Shown piece after piece: positions 8,918-17,088 of a stretch of 17,088 nucleotides of DNA. Within the stretch, counting starts at the first letter, position 1, and each line of letters starts with the position of its first letter. The position numbers and the translations under genes are program-made. The notes under the pieces were generated by a model, which was not told where the DNA came from, ran no database searches, and saw nothing but the letters and a program-made list of their open reading frames with translations. This DNA is from Acanthaster planci (Eukaryota > Echinodermata > Asteroidea > Valvatida > Acanthasteridae): NCBI RefSeq assembly GCF_001949145.1, contig NW_019091479.1:392652-409739 (forward strand), read 5' to 3'.

Positions 8918-10385
8918 GAGGAAATCAAGGAATGGATAAAGGCACATAGGGTTTGTGCTATTCTATGTGCACTTGACTGTATTGAATATATGTCTTTGAC
9001 GACTTGGTGCGCGTAGCCCACTGATGATGATAATGGAAAGACAGGTTACTATGTTTATTACTCGCTATATTTAAAAAGGCTTCCAATGTTAATACGCTTG
9101 ATACAGCCGTGGAGTAAAGAAAGATTTGTATTCAATTGCAGATTTACTTTTTAGACCCTTTCACATGGACTACGGCTCTCGAATGATTTCACGTAGATTC
9201 AGCAGTTTAAACCTCAGAGTTCATTTCTGGGAAAGAAACCAAGTGATCTCAAATATTCTTTGATCCGACATATAGTACCTTATGTTCTCCCACAAATGAT
9301 TCTCGTTTTGAGTAAGAATTGCGAGTTTTGTCTTCGAAATGCTCAGTTTGCAGTCTGATATAAACGCAAGCTGCGTTACAATAGTTTCAACTGCAGTTTC
9401 GTTTCTGTGGTAATTTTTAAAAATTGCCTTACAGACTCTCCTGAGTAAAAGACGAAAAGCAAACACACATACATGAATAGGTCCGATAATGAGGGAGTGT
9501 TGACTGCAGATAGTTCCTCGTTAATATCTACCGATGAATTACTCCAAAATCTTAACAAAATATACAAGGACTTCGCACTTAAAGCACTGAATCGTGGAGG
9601 AAATTCACCAGCTGTCGCCACGTTTTCTTGGACTGGCGTCCCTCGTTACAGCTTACTTACTTTGGTGTGTATTAATACAACTTGAGTCATTGTGACAGTA
9701 CATGTTCAATGCACGTGTATTTGGTGTCAACGTTTGTCAGTTATTCGTTATCAGTCATCTAATATCTAAACAAAGGCTCATCTTTGTGACTGTTATCTCG
9801 CCACCAGAGCATCAAATTAGACCGTGTCCGAATGACACAGCTGCGGCTAGCCATAGCACGTAGGTCTATGAGAAATGGCTGCAGGCTGTGGCCAGTGGCC
9901 CCCGTAGACTTACCGGTATGCTTTATTTGTAGCCATGGCCAGATTATTTGGACATGGGATTGATTTAGCTCACAGGTCATAGAATTTAGGAATTTCCGTT
10001 CATACCCCCAGCTTTGCACCGATGTGCGCTGTCTGCTCCAGTGTACATATTTGGTAATAATAAAGTTCCAAACAGTCATGTTAAATCTAATACGGCAGCA
10101 ATTACTAAAAATGTTCCATTTTATGAATTATCAGAGTGAGCACTTTTTCTCGTTGTTTTGGCTGCTCTTATCGGTTCCTTGTGGTTTGTTCAAAGTAGCA
10201 GGTGCTCATAATCGCGAATTAATATTGCCAGCTACATTCGAGATCCGGTTTTAGTCGGTATTTATCACAATAAAAATAAAAGGAAATTAAAACACGCCGA
10301 ACTCCGTCAAAAAATGGAATACATCAAATACATTGTAACAGTTACTGAAAATGCTTCTCGGTGGCTGAGCGGGTTAGTACTTCCG
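8918..10385. other. Unassigned region downstream of the methyltransferase pair
   Basis: The first ~50 bases after the stop resemble those after copy 1. A plus-strand open frame at 9473-9685 (70 codons, MNRSDNEGVLTADSSS start) has coding-like composition, but its ATG context is weak and no confident splice donor follows. Open frames at 9221-9621 and 9759-10079 (minus) and 10024-10254 (plus) show nothing recognisable. No RNA gene or clear transposon was seen. Confidence 0.3.
10362..10372 (+). other. Isolated box A-like sequence (tRNA D-arm fragment)
   Basis: TGGCTGAGCGG followed by GTTAGTAC looks like the D arm of a tRNA or SINE head, immediately next to where the LINE homology ends. No correctly spaced box B follows: the nearby TTCGAACCC is part of the LINE coding sequence. 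Possibly the edge of a SINE insertion. Confidence 0.3.
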
Positions 10386-10890
10386 AATGACGCCCAGATT
10401 ATTAGAAACATGGTGTTTATGTTAATACTGTTGATATTGATTTTTGCAAGCTGTGACTTCGAACCCAACAGAAACAGTTCTGATTTATCACTGTTAAGTT
10501 TAAGTGAGTTCAAGCTCAACCGCACACTAACATCAGTAATGCAGGATTCTAGTCTATTATGGAGAGCACGCAAGGCATCATCTTGTTTTGGTGCAAATGA
10601 CACAAAGAGCTCCACGTCATCAACATAGAGCAGTGGTAGCTGACATCATGGGACTGCAAAGCTTGCTTAAGACCACTGAAATAGATGCTGAACAACAACA
10701 GCCAACCTACAGATCCTGGACGATCCCCGTGACTGAGTTTAACAAGATCAGATTTGGCGCCATCGTCATAGACCCGCTGATGACGATCACTCAAGTATGA
10801 TTTGAACCAATCAAGAGCCCTGCCGCAAATACCAAAGGATGACAGAGTGTTGGGGAGTATATAGTGATTGACCGTGTCAAACGCCGAGAG
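10386..10890 (-). mobile_element. Decayed LINE reverse transcriptase fragment (CR1/L2/Jockey-like)
   Basis: Read on the minus strand, the fragment starts LSAFDTVNHYILPN (relatives have LSAAFDTV), continues GRALDWFKSYLSDRHQRV, then a damaged PQGSV-G-P-LF region (RPGSVGWLLLFSIYFSGL). After a frameshift near 10610 it gives the catalytic box as YVDD, then SLNSLKLNSDKSELFLLGSK, and in a third frame NLGVI (10400-10386). These are the finger and palm blocks of a non-LTR reverse transcriptase. There is no endonuclease domain or 5' part beyond about 10890, so it is 5'-truncated, and at least two frameshifts make it inactive. Its 3' side stops abruptly at a tRNA-like D-arm sequence. Confidence 0.85.
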
Positions 10891-11113
10891 AAAAGTTGAA
10901 TTTATCAATCAACAAATGATTGCACTCAATAATGTGCTGACCCCACCAGGGTACTATGATTGCGATAAATCACGCCTGGTATCGGAATCCTACATTACCC
11001 CAGAAATACTGTCTGTAAAAATGTCTGGAAATCAATTAATTCCAATTAGACTTTTGGAAACTCCATTGCATGCACGAAAACGAGTTGCGCACCTCGTCAC
11101 TTTGCTAGAATGA
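10868..11113 (+). CDS. Unrecognised 81-codon open frame, copy A
   Basis: The frame runs VEFINQQMIALNNVLTPP-GYYDCDKSRLVSESYITPE and on to ARKRVAHLVTLLE, then TGA. Its first ~8 codons overlap the LINE edge, so the ATG at 10868 is probably not a natural start. A splice acceptor (CCCCACCAG at about 10942-10950) could instead open an exon at GYYDCDKS. The same frame is kept in copy B with a few substitutions (I/T, E/D, T/P, plus silent changes). In B a TGA-to-GGA change lets it run on. I recognise no domain. It might be an exon of a gene that continues into the nonapeptide frame, or a fossil. Confidence 0.3.
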   Translation: MTVSNAERKVEFINQQMIALNNVLTPPGYYDCDKSRLVSESYITPEILSVKMSGNQLIPIRLLETPLHARKRVAHLVTLLE

Positions 11114-11346
11114 ATTGTAATAAACTTGTAGAGCCTACATTCCCTCCCACACATAGCAGGTGTACAAATGCCCCAGGGTATGAACACCATGTGCAGCCGT
11201 ACTCTGGACAACCAAGGCAGGTACAATTATGGGGCCTACCAACACACGAACAATACCTTGGACAGCCAGTAAAGGACCAACACCCCGGGATGCCAGAACA
11301 GGACCAGTACTCTGGATACCCAGGAAGGGACCAGTACTCCAGATGA
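11110..11346 (+). CDS. Degenerate nonapeptide-repeat frame, copy A
   Basis: From TAC at 11191 the frame divides into 27-base units: YSGQPRQVQ, LWGLPTHEQ, YLGQPVKDQ, HPGMPEQDQ, YSGYPGRDQ, then YSR and TGA at 11344-11346. Gly at unit position 3, Pro at 5, Asp/Glu at 8 and Gln at 9 recur while codon third bases vary. Beyond the TGA the same period goes on (PGQDQ, HRGHLGQDK), so the stop lies inside the repeat. A possible acceptor (CACACATAGCAG) precedes the region. There is no recognised family; the frame is low-complexity Gln/Gly/Pro/Tyr. Whether it is translated is unknown, because other frames here are also open. Confidence 0.35.
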   Translation: MNCNKLVEPTFPPTHSRCTNAPGYEHHVQPYSGQPRQVQLWGLPTHEQYLGQPVKDQHPGMPEQDQYSGYPGRDQYSR

Positions 11347-11891
11347 CCAGGGCAGGACCAGCACCGTGGACATTTAGGGCAAGATAAAAACGTTGGACAA
11401 ACAGCAAGGCCAAGGATATTCTGGACACTGAACTTGCTTCCTGTACGCTTTTAATGGGAAGATAGAATATTCAGAACTTTGCCTTACTTTGAAATGGATA
11501 AAATTAGATTTTACAATTGCGCAACTGTTGTTTTTCCTAGTTCTGAAATTTCTCGTTTGAGTGAATACCAAATATGACATTACGCCAAAAGAGGTAAACA
11601 GCGACAAAATGCACATCTAAACAGATGAAACAAATGGTATTTCATTTGCATGCAGTTCACAGGCACATGCACGAAGATATTCAACCAACCCTACTAAGTG
11701 ACGGGTCCATGTAACTCAGAACTGCACGGGACGTATATGTAGTGGAATGAGCCGTTGTTCAATTACTGTGTAACGATATAGAGTATCTCGATGCTCTCCC
11801 TCCATTAACGGAAGTTCTGAAGTGAACATTCTGGTTTCCAACTTCACGCAGTGTTAGCTTGTCGACGACAGTACCTCATAGAATATTGACG

Positions 11892-12312
11892 AAAGTTAAC
11901 ATTTGAAATGAATGTTGTCATGGGACTAAAGTCAATCACCTTGTTAAACCCTACAAAATCCAGGGCAGAAACCGCCCCAACTTTTTTACCGAAATCACAG
12001 CAGTGCATTTTTTCACAATTTAGGACTTTTAAAGTTACTATTTGTTGTGATTTTGACATCACTTTTGAGAAAATCGAACCAACCGTTCGATTATCTGTGT
12101 ACTGCCCATTTTTTCCGAGACAGGTCAGCCAAAATATGTATCCACTTCCGAGGTCCATGCACGCCGGCTGGCACACGTGTGGCCTTCGTCTGCATATGAC
12201 CGTTACAACCAAACCAGAAGGAGTTGGAACTCCACATTTATAATATACACTAAAACATTTGAATATGCTGTCAGTTCTATTTTGTTGTATATTAGCAAAC
12301 ATTGATCTGACC
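11892..12312. mobile_element. Copy A-specific insertion of about 420 bp
   Basis: Both copies run in parallel up to GAATATTGAC (A) / GAATCCTGAC (B) and resume at CGGNGCAGTGGCGTAGCC. Copy B has only the short form (join near 15345), while copy A has about 420 extra bases. TGAC flanks the extra sequence on both sides and may be a target duplication; AACATTTGA / AACATTGA near the two ends is another candidate. A 152-codon minus-strand frame (11844-12302) and a 111-codon plus-strand frame (11908-12243) cover it, with no domain I recognise. The exact boundaries are uncertain by a few to tens of bases. Confidence 0.55.
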
Positions 12313-12412
12313 GGCGCAGTGGCGTAGCCAAGCTCCTCAACGAGGGTGGGGCAGGGGAGAAGAGTTCCGGGGGGTTGCCTCCTAGCCTCCTGGGGCTACG
12401 CCACTGCATCGG
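12311..12412. mobile_element. Short inverted-repeat (MITE-like) element, copy A
   Basis: The arms 12311-12329 (CCGGCGCAGTGGCGTAGCC) and 12394-12412 are reverse complements with two mismatches, enclosing a G-rich purine stretch. A second small hairpin, GGTGGAT ... ATCCACC (12418-12441), follows at once. AGTGGCGTAGCC-type repeats are common in invertebrate genomes; the family name is not certain. It is present again in copy B at 15344-15460. Confidence 0.65.
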
Positions 12413-12441
12413 TGGCGGGTGGATCTTTGCTGGAATCCACC

Positions 12442-14033
12442 GACTAATATATGCCAAATTCTTGAATTGTCCGAATTGTTCTTGAATTCTTGCGATGACG
12501 TGCGTATTTTGCAATGATAGTTTGTATGGTACAATAGGGCCTAGGCCTATGTACGGCGAGTAAGAATGGCACCACAGGTCGCAGTAATCAGTGATACATT
12601 AACCAGGTGAAAAATAACTCCCATCACGTGACACAATTTTGCTAAATGTACCCTGAACCTAACCATAAAGCTACGAACCTCTATGACTTAACCAAGCATC
12701 GATTCAGGTCAAAGGTCTTAAGATGTGGAAATTCCCGTTGATTTCTGCTTACGTCTACGCCCCCAATCCGAACAGTTTCGAACAGTTTCGAAGTGCAAAA
12801 CTACTGCTTTTGGACAGAGTTTTTCTGAACTTGTTCGCAACTCTTATTACTGGTGAGTTTTAGACATTTCTTTGTCAAAGACCTTATTATGGATCTTGTC
12901 ACAATGGGCAAGTTGATACATCCCTTCAGCATCCTGCTTCGAAAATTTCGCAAAAAAAACCCTCAGATTTGGTTAACGCTGTCGACAACAAATCTGACTT
13001 TTTGCTACCAGCTTTAATTTATAAATTCAAATGAACCATATGCAATGATGAACATTTGTTATGACGTGCATTTTCTCACCACATGGTTTCTTTTTCATCC
13101 AAATGGGTCAACTCAGGCACAGAGCAGAAACAGCAGACACAACAGACTGAAAATCTTCATCCATTTTTATGTCCGTGCCGAGATCAAATTATGCAAACGG
13201 TGATTTAAACCATGATTTTAATCAGCGGTTTAAATCGCGATTGAAATCATTTTTTTAAATCACTGATTTAAATCGACATTTTTTTTTTGTTTGGAAAAAG
13301 GCAAATATGTTTCAATTTAAATTCGTTTAAACTGATTTTTTTGCAGGTTGTGCACATTTTAAACAACAATTACCCCTTCTGTCAGCCTTTCAATTCCCAT
13401 TGTTGATAAAAAGTATGAATGCACATGTGTTACAGGCTGGGTTGGCAGGACGTTTTGTTCAATTCAATCCACTTGTTCATTTCAATCCAGCTTAAAATCA
13501 GCTTTTTGGATTCAGTGATTAAATTTGATGTGAAGGATATATTATAATGTATTAATTTCACTTCATTTAAATTACCCACTTTTGACGTGAAGAAATATCA
13601 GTGTACATCAACATTTTGTTTCTGCATGTATATGTTTATTTTATTAAGATTATAAATGTTGGTCATTATGCAGTGAAACTAAAACCAGCAACAATATAGT
13701 GTTTTTAATCAAGTGATTTTAATCAAGCTTTAAGTAATTTCTCTATTAATCACAAAGGAGCTGGATCAAAAACAAAAGGAAAGTACTTTTTGTGCGTTGT
13801 TGCAGTACGTTTTCTGTGTTTTTAATTCCGATATTTTTCTATTAAAAAGTACAAAAAATTAGTGAGATATTTCTCTTTAATTTTGATATTAGTAATAAAC
13901 AAGTTACTACAATGATGATGTATGTGGCAACTTTTTTCTGATATTTAAAGAGTGTCGCATTCTTTGTTTTATCGACATCGTTAAATGAAACTGCAACATC
14001 TTTGGAAAGCACTTAATGTGCTGAATAACTTTT
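12442..14033. other. Non-coding remainder of copy A
   Basis: No supportable gene. Visible features are a palindromic GGGCCTAGGCCTATGTAC block near 12536-12553, a cluster of GATTTAAATC / TTTAAATCG / TTTTAATCA motifs at 13200-13275 and 13700-13745, and AT-rich sequence to the end. All recur in copy B. The segment ends in AGCACTTAATGTGCT, a short hairpin sequence. Confidence 0.6.
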
Positions 14034-14034
14034 N
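14034..14034. other. Single N joining copy A and copy B
   Basis: A lone N lies exactly where copy A's last base meets copy B's first base, in the middle of the LINE reading frame. One-base gaps are commonly inserted by scaffolders when two contigs are thought to abut or overlap. Confidence 0.95.
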
Positions 14035-14054
14035 TGTTGGGGAGTATATAGTGA

Positions 14055-14459
14055 TTGATCGTGTCAAACGCCGAGAGAAAAGTTGAATTTACCAATCAAC
14101 AAATGATTGCACTCAATAATGTGTTGACCCCACCAGGGTACTATGATTGCGATAAATCACGCCTGGTATCGGAATCCTACATTACCCCAGAAATACTGTC
14201 TGTAAAAATGTCTGGAAATCAATTAATTCCAATTAGACTTTTAGATCCTCCACTGCATGCACGAAAACGAGTTGCGCACCTCGTCACTTTGCTAGAAGGA
14301 ATTGTAATACACTTAAAGAGCCTACATTCCCTCCCACACATAGCAGGTGTACAAATGCCCCAGGGTATGAACACCACATGCAGCCGTACTCTGGACAACC
14401 AATGCAGGTACAATTATGGGGCCTACCAACACACGAACAATACCTTGGACAGCCAGTAA
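14055..14459 (+). CDS. Unrecognised open frame, copy B (134 codons)
   Basis: Counterpart of the frame at 10868-11113. The conserved part is VEFTNQQMIALNN through ARKRVAHLVTLLE. The copy-A stop is GGA here, so the frame extends GIVIHLKSLHSLPHIAG and beyond into a region which in another frame encodes the nonapeptide repeat. The extension is probably not coding. As in copy A, the first codons are antisense to the LINE edge, so the ATG is doubtful. No domain recognised. Confidence 0.3.
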   Translation: MIVSNAERKVEFTNQQMIALNNVLTPPGYYDCDKSRLVSESYITPEILSVKMSGNQLIPIRLLDPPLHARKRVAHLVTLLEGIVIHLKSLHSLPHIAGVQMPQGMNTTCSRTLDNQCRYNYGAYQHTNNTLDSQ

Positions 14460-14857
14460 AGGACCAACACCCTCGGATGCTAGGACAGGGCCAGTACTCT
14501 GGACAATCACGGCAGGACCAGTACCCTGGACAATCAAGGCAGGACCAGTACCCTGGACAATCACGGCAGGACCAGTACCCTGGACAATCAAGGCAGGACC
14601 AGTACCCTGGACAATCAAGGCAGGACCAGTACCCTGGACAATCAAGGCAGGACCAGTACCCTGGACAATCAAGGCAGGGCCAGTACCCTGGACAATCAAG
14701 GCAGGACCAGTACCCTGGACAATCAAGGCAGGGCCAGTACCCTGGACAATCAAGGCAGGGCCAGTACCCTGGACAATCAAGGCAGGACCAGTACCCTGGA
14801 CAATCAAGGCAGGACCAGTACTCTGGATACCCAGGACAGGACCAGTACTCCAGATGA
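14378..14857 (+). CDS. Nonapeptide-repeat frame with 12 perfect-type units, copy B
   Basis: Same frame as 11110-11346 of copy A, but with twelve additional units of the form GQSRQDQYP (units 7, 9 and 10 have G for D) between HPRMLGQGQYS and GYPGQDQYSR, ending in the same TGA (14855-14857). The frame is open upstream of the ATG at 14378 back to beyond 14300, so the true start could be an upstream exon. Past the TGA the frame reads PGQEKTLDKQQGHVYSGH and stops at 14912. A product would be a hydrophilic, Gln/Gly/Pro/Tyr-rich disordered chain. Because the 27-bp unit has no stop in several frames, openness alone does not prove translation. Confidence 0.35.
   Translation: MQPYSGQPMQVQLWGLPTHEQYLGQPVKDQHPRMLGQGQYSGQSRQDQYPGQSRQDQYPGQSRQDQYPGQSRQDQYPGQSRQDQYPGQSRQDQYPGQSRQGQYPGQSRQDQYPGQSRQGQYPGQSRQGQYPGQSRQDQYPGQSRQDQYSGYPGQDQYSR
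14501..14824. repeat. 27-bp minisatellite, 12 units
   Basis: Twelve tandem units of 27 bp starting GGACAATCAAGGCAGGACCA. Variants are CGG instead of AGG (units 1 and 3) and GGC instead of GAC (units 7, 9, 10). Degenerate units of the same period flank it (about 14400-14500 and 14825-14870) and are all that copy A has. The length is a multiple of three, so expansion keeps the frame. Confidence 0.96.
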
Positions 14858-15343
14858 CCAGGGCAGGAAAAAACGTTGGACAAACAGCAAGGCCACGTAT
14901 ATTCTGGACACTGAACTTGCTAACTGTACGCTTTTAATTGGAAGAAAGAATATTCAGAATTTTGCCTTACTTTGAAATGGATGAAAATTACATTTTACAA
15001 TTGAGCAACTGTTGTTTTTCCTAGTTCTGAAATTTCTCGTTTGAGTGAATACTAAATATGACATTACGCCAAAAGATGTAGAACAGTGACAAAATGCACG
15101 TCTAAACAGATGAAACAAATGGTATTTCATTTGCATGCAGTTCACAGGCACATGCTCGAACATATTCAACCAACCATACTCAGTGACGGGTCCATGTAAC
15201 TCAGAACTGCACGGGAGGTATATGTAGTTGTGGAATGAGCCGTCGTTCATCAATTATTGTGTAACGATATAGAGTATTCGACCTTGTTTCCTTCATCGTT
15301 AATCTTTTTGATTTCAAATTCCTGACGCACTATAGAATCCTGA

Positions 15344-15460
15344 CCGGTGCAGTGGCGTAGCCAAGCTCCTCAAAGAGGGAGGGGCAAAGGAGAAGAGTTC
15401 CGGAGGGGGGGAGTTGCCTCCTAGCCTCCTGGGGCGTAGCCGGCTACGCCACTGCATCGG
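15344..15460. mobile_element. Short inverted-repeat (MITE-like) element, copy B
   Basis: Counterpart of 12311-12412. Left arm CCGGTGCAGTGGCGTAGCC, right arm GGCTACGCCACTGCATCGG. The right side has an additional GGCGTAGCC just before the arm, giving a direct GGCGTAGCCGGCTACGCC palindrome not seen in copy A. The GGTGGAT/ATCCACC hairpin follows here too. Confidence 0.65.
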
Positions 15461-15489
15461 TGGCGGGTGGATCTTTGCTGGAATCCACC

Positions 15490-17088
15490 GACTAATGCAT
15501 GCCAAAATTCTTGTTTTGTCCGGTGTATTTCTTGTGATGACGTGCGTATTTCGGAATGACAGTTTGTATGGTACAATAGGGCCTAGGCCTATGTACGGCA
15601 AGTAAAAATGGCACCATAGGTCGCGGTAATCAGTAAATGCATTAACCTGGTGAAAAATAACTCCCATCACGTGACACAATTTTGCCAAATGAACCCTGCA
15701 CTTAATCATAGAGCTACAAACCTCTATGACTTAACCAAGCATTGATTCAGTTCAAAGGTCTTAAAATGTGGAAATTCCCGTTGATTTCTACTTACGTCTA
15801 CGGCCCCAATCCAAATAGTCTCGAACAGATTCGAAGTGCAAAACTATTGCTTTTGGACCGAGTTTTTCTGAGCTTGTTCGCAACTCTTATTACCGGTTGG
15901 TGAGTATTAGACATTTCTTTGTCAAAGACCTTATTATGGATCTTGTCACAATGTCTCAATGGGCAAGTCGATACCGTCCCTTCAGCATCCTGCTTCGACA
16001 ATTTCGCAAAAAAACCTCAGATTTGGTTAACGCTGTCGACAGCAAATCTGACTTTTTGCTACCAGCTTTAATTTATAAATTCAAATGAACCATATGCAAT
16101 GATTAACATTTGTTATGACGTGCATTTTCTCACCACATGGTTTTTTTTTCATCCAAATGGGTCAGGGCACAGAGCAGAAACAGCAGACACAACAGACTGA
16201 AAATCTTCATCCATATTTATGTCCGTGCCGAGATCCAATTATGCAAACGATGATTTAAACCACGTTGATTTTAATCAGCGGTTTAAATCGCGATTGAAAT
16301 TTTTTGAAATTACTGATTTAAATCGACATATTTAATTTTTTTTTTGGAAAAAGGCAAATATGTTTCAATTTAAATTCGTTTAAACTGATTTTTTTTGCAG
16401 GTTGTGCACATTTTAAACAACAATTACCCCTTCTGTCAGCCTTTCAATTCCCATTGTTGATAAAAAAGTATGAATACACATGTGTTACAGGCTGGGTTGG
16501 CAGGACGTTTTGTTCAATTCAATCCACTTGTTTCGCTTTAAATCAGCTTTTGGGATTCAGTGATTAAATTCGATGTGAAGGATGCATTATAATGATTTAA
16601 TTTCACTTCATTTAAATTGCCCACTTTAGAGTTTGACGTGAGGAAATATCAGTGTACATCAACATTTTGTTTCTGCATGTATATGTTTATTTTATTAAGA
16701 TTATAAATGTTGGTCATTATGCAGTGAAACTAAAACCAGCAACAATATAGGGATTTTAATCAAGTAATTTTAATAAAGCTTAAGTAATTTCTCTATTAAT
16801 CGCAAAGGAGCTGGATCAAAAACAAAAGGAAAGTACTTTTTGTGCGTTGTTGCTGTACGTTTTCTGTGTTTTTAATTCCGATATTTCCAATTAAAAAGTA
16901 CAAAAAATTAGTCTCGGCTGAGATATTTCTCTTTAATTTCGATATTAGTAATAAGCAAGTTATTAACAGTGATATACGTGGCAACTTTTTTCTGATATTT
17001 AAAGAGTGTCGCATTCTTTGTTTTATTGACATCGTTAAACGAAACTGCAACATCTTTGGAAAGCACTTAATGTGCTGAATAACTTTCA
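15490..17088. other. Non-coding remainder of copy B
   Basis: Parallel to 12442-14033, with small indels (for example an extra TCTCAATG near 15952 and an extra TCTCGGCTG near 16912). Open frames of 60-85 codons (15897-16088, 15798-16001, 16796-17053) have no recognisable motif and are not consistently kept in copy A. Confidence 0.6.

Larger units (their letters stand above)
10848..14033. repeat. Copy A of a ~3.1-kb duplicated segment
   Basis: Positions 10848-14033 (3186 bp) align end to end with 14035-17088. Shared landmarks in the same order are the LINE edge (TGTTGGGGAGTATATAGTGA), the short open frame, the degenerate 27-bp units, the AGTGGCGTAGCC hairpin element, the GGGCCTAGGCCTATGTAC block, the TTTAAATC-rich patch, and the end AGCACTTAATGTGCTGAATA. 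Copy A has an extra ~420 bp at about 11892-12312 and lacks the 12-unit minisatellite. Confidence 0.95.
14035..17088. repeat. Copy B of the ~3.1-kb duplicated segment
   Basis: Aligns with 10848-14033 from its first base and ends at the same ATAACTTT as copy A, which is also the end of the window. Differences from A are scattered substitutions, the 324-bp minisatellite expansion, a 28-bp deletion at about 14869 and the missing 420-bp insertion. Of the LINE only 10848-10890 is represented (14035-14077). Confidence 0.95.

Noticed and set aside
10431-10475. Box B of a tRNA (TTCGAACCC)
   Set aside because: It is the reverse complement of the LINE codons for LLGSK and is too far from the box A-like sequence.
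11844-12302. 152-codon minus-strand gene
   Set aside because: It lies mostly inside the copy A-specific insertion, has no recognised domain and is absent from copy B.
14501-14824. CRISPR-like array
   Set aside because: Units are contiguous 27-mers without unique spacers, in a eukaryotic context.
14284-14883. A 199-codon Cys/Trp-rich minus-strand protein (CPGYWSCLD repeats) and a plus-strand GPVPWTIKA repeat protein
   Set aside because: The 27-bp unit has no stop in several frames, so these frames are open automatically; the degenerate flanking units keep the G-x-P-x-x-D-Q pattern best in the 14378 frame.

Overview
The window is eukaryotic nuclear DNA. It has GT-AG introns, AT-rich low-complexity stretches, a tRNA-like inverted-repeat element, a decayed non-LTR retrotransposon, and runs of N. 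Density, repeat style and protein similarity suggest a marine invertebrate (echinoderm, hemichordate, amphioxus or lophotrochozoan type). I cannot fix the species from sequence alone.

Left half (1-9000). Two head-to-tail paralogs of a small class I SAM-dependent methyltransferase lie here, of the Methyltransf_11 type related to yeast Tmt1/Crg1 and to animal proteins usually labelled 'putative methyltransferase DDB_G0268948'. Only the last two coding exons of the upstream copy are visible (1472-1606 and 1827-1926). The downstream copy looks complete: six exons between 3652 and 8917, 840 coding bases including the stop, 279 residues, all phases consistent. A 207-base N gap falls in its second intron, so no coding sequence appears to be lost. 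Introns and the intergenic spacer hold a tRNA-like element in 28-bp perfect inverted repeats (3037-3255), a 67-bp tandem repeat abutting the N gap (4660-4871), a 22-bp perfect hairpin (5401-5511) and another inverted repeat (7035-7247).

Middle (8918-10890). This is mostly unassigned DNA, followed by a frame-shifted, 5'-truncated reverse transcriptase fragment of a CR1/L2/Jockey-like LINE on the minus strand (10386-10890).

Right third (10848-17088). A 3.2-kb segment (copy A, 10848-14033) is followed, across one N at 14034, by a second near-identical copy (copy B, 14035-17088) that ends at the same sequence as copy A. Copy B starts inside the LINE reading frame. The copies differ by scattered substitutions, a 12-unit 27-bp minisatellite present only in B, a 28-bp deletion in B, and an insertion of about 420 bp in A. 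This pattern fits two alleles placed in tandem by the assembler as well as, or better than, a true duplication. Each copy carries a short unrecognised open frame followed by a degenerate nonapeptide (G-x-P-x-x-D-Q-Y type) repeat frame ending at the same TGA.

No RNA gene, CRISPR array or prokaryotic-style operon is supported. The methyltransferase gene is the only gene here I would call with high confidence.
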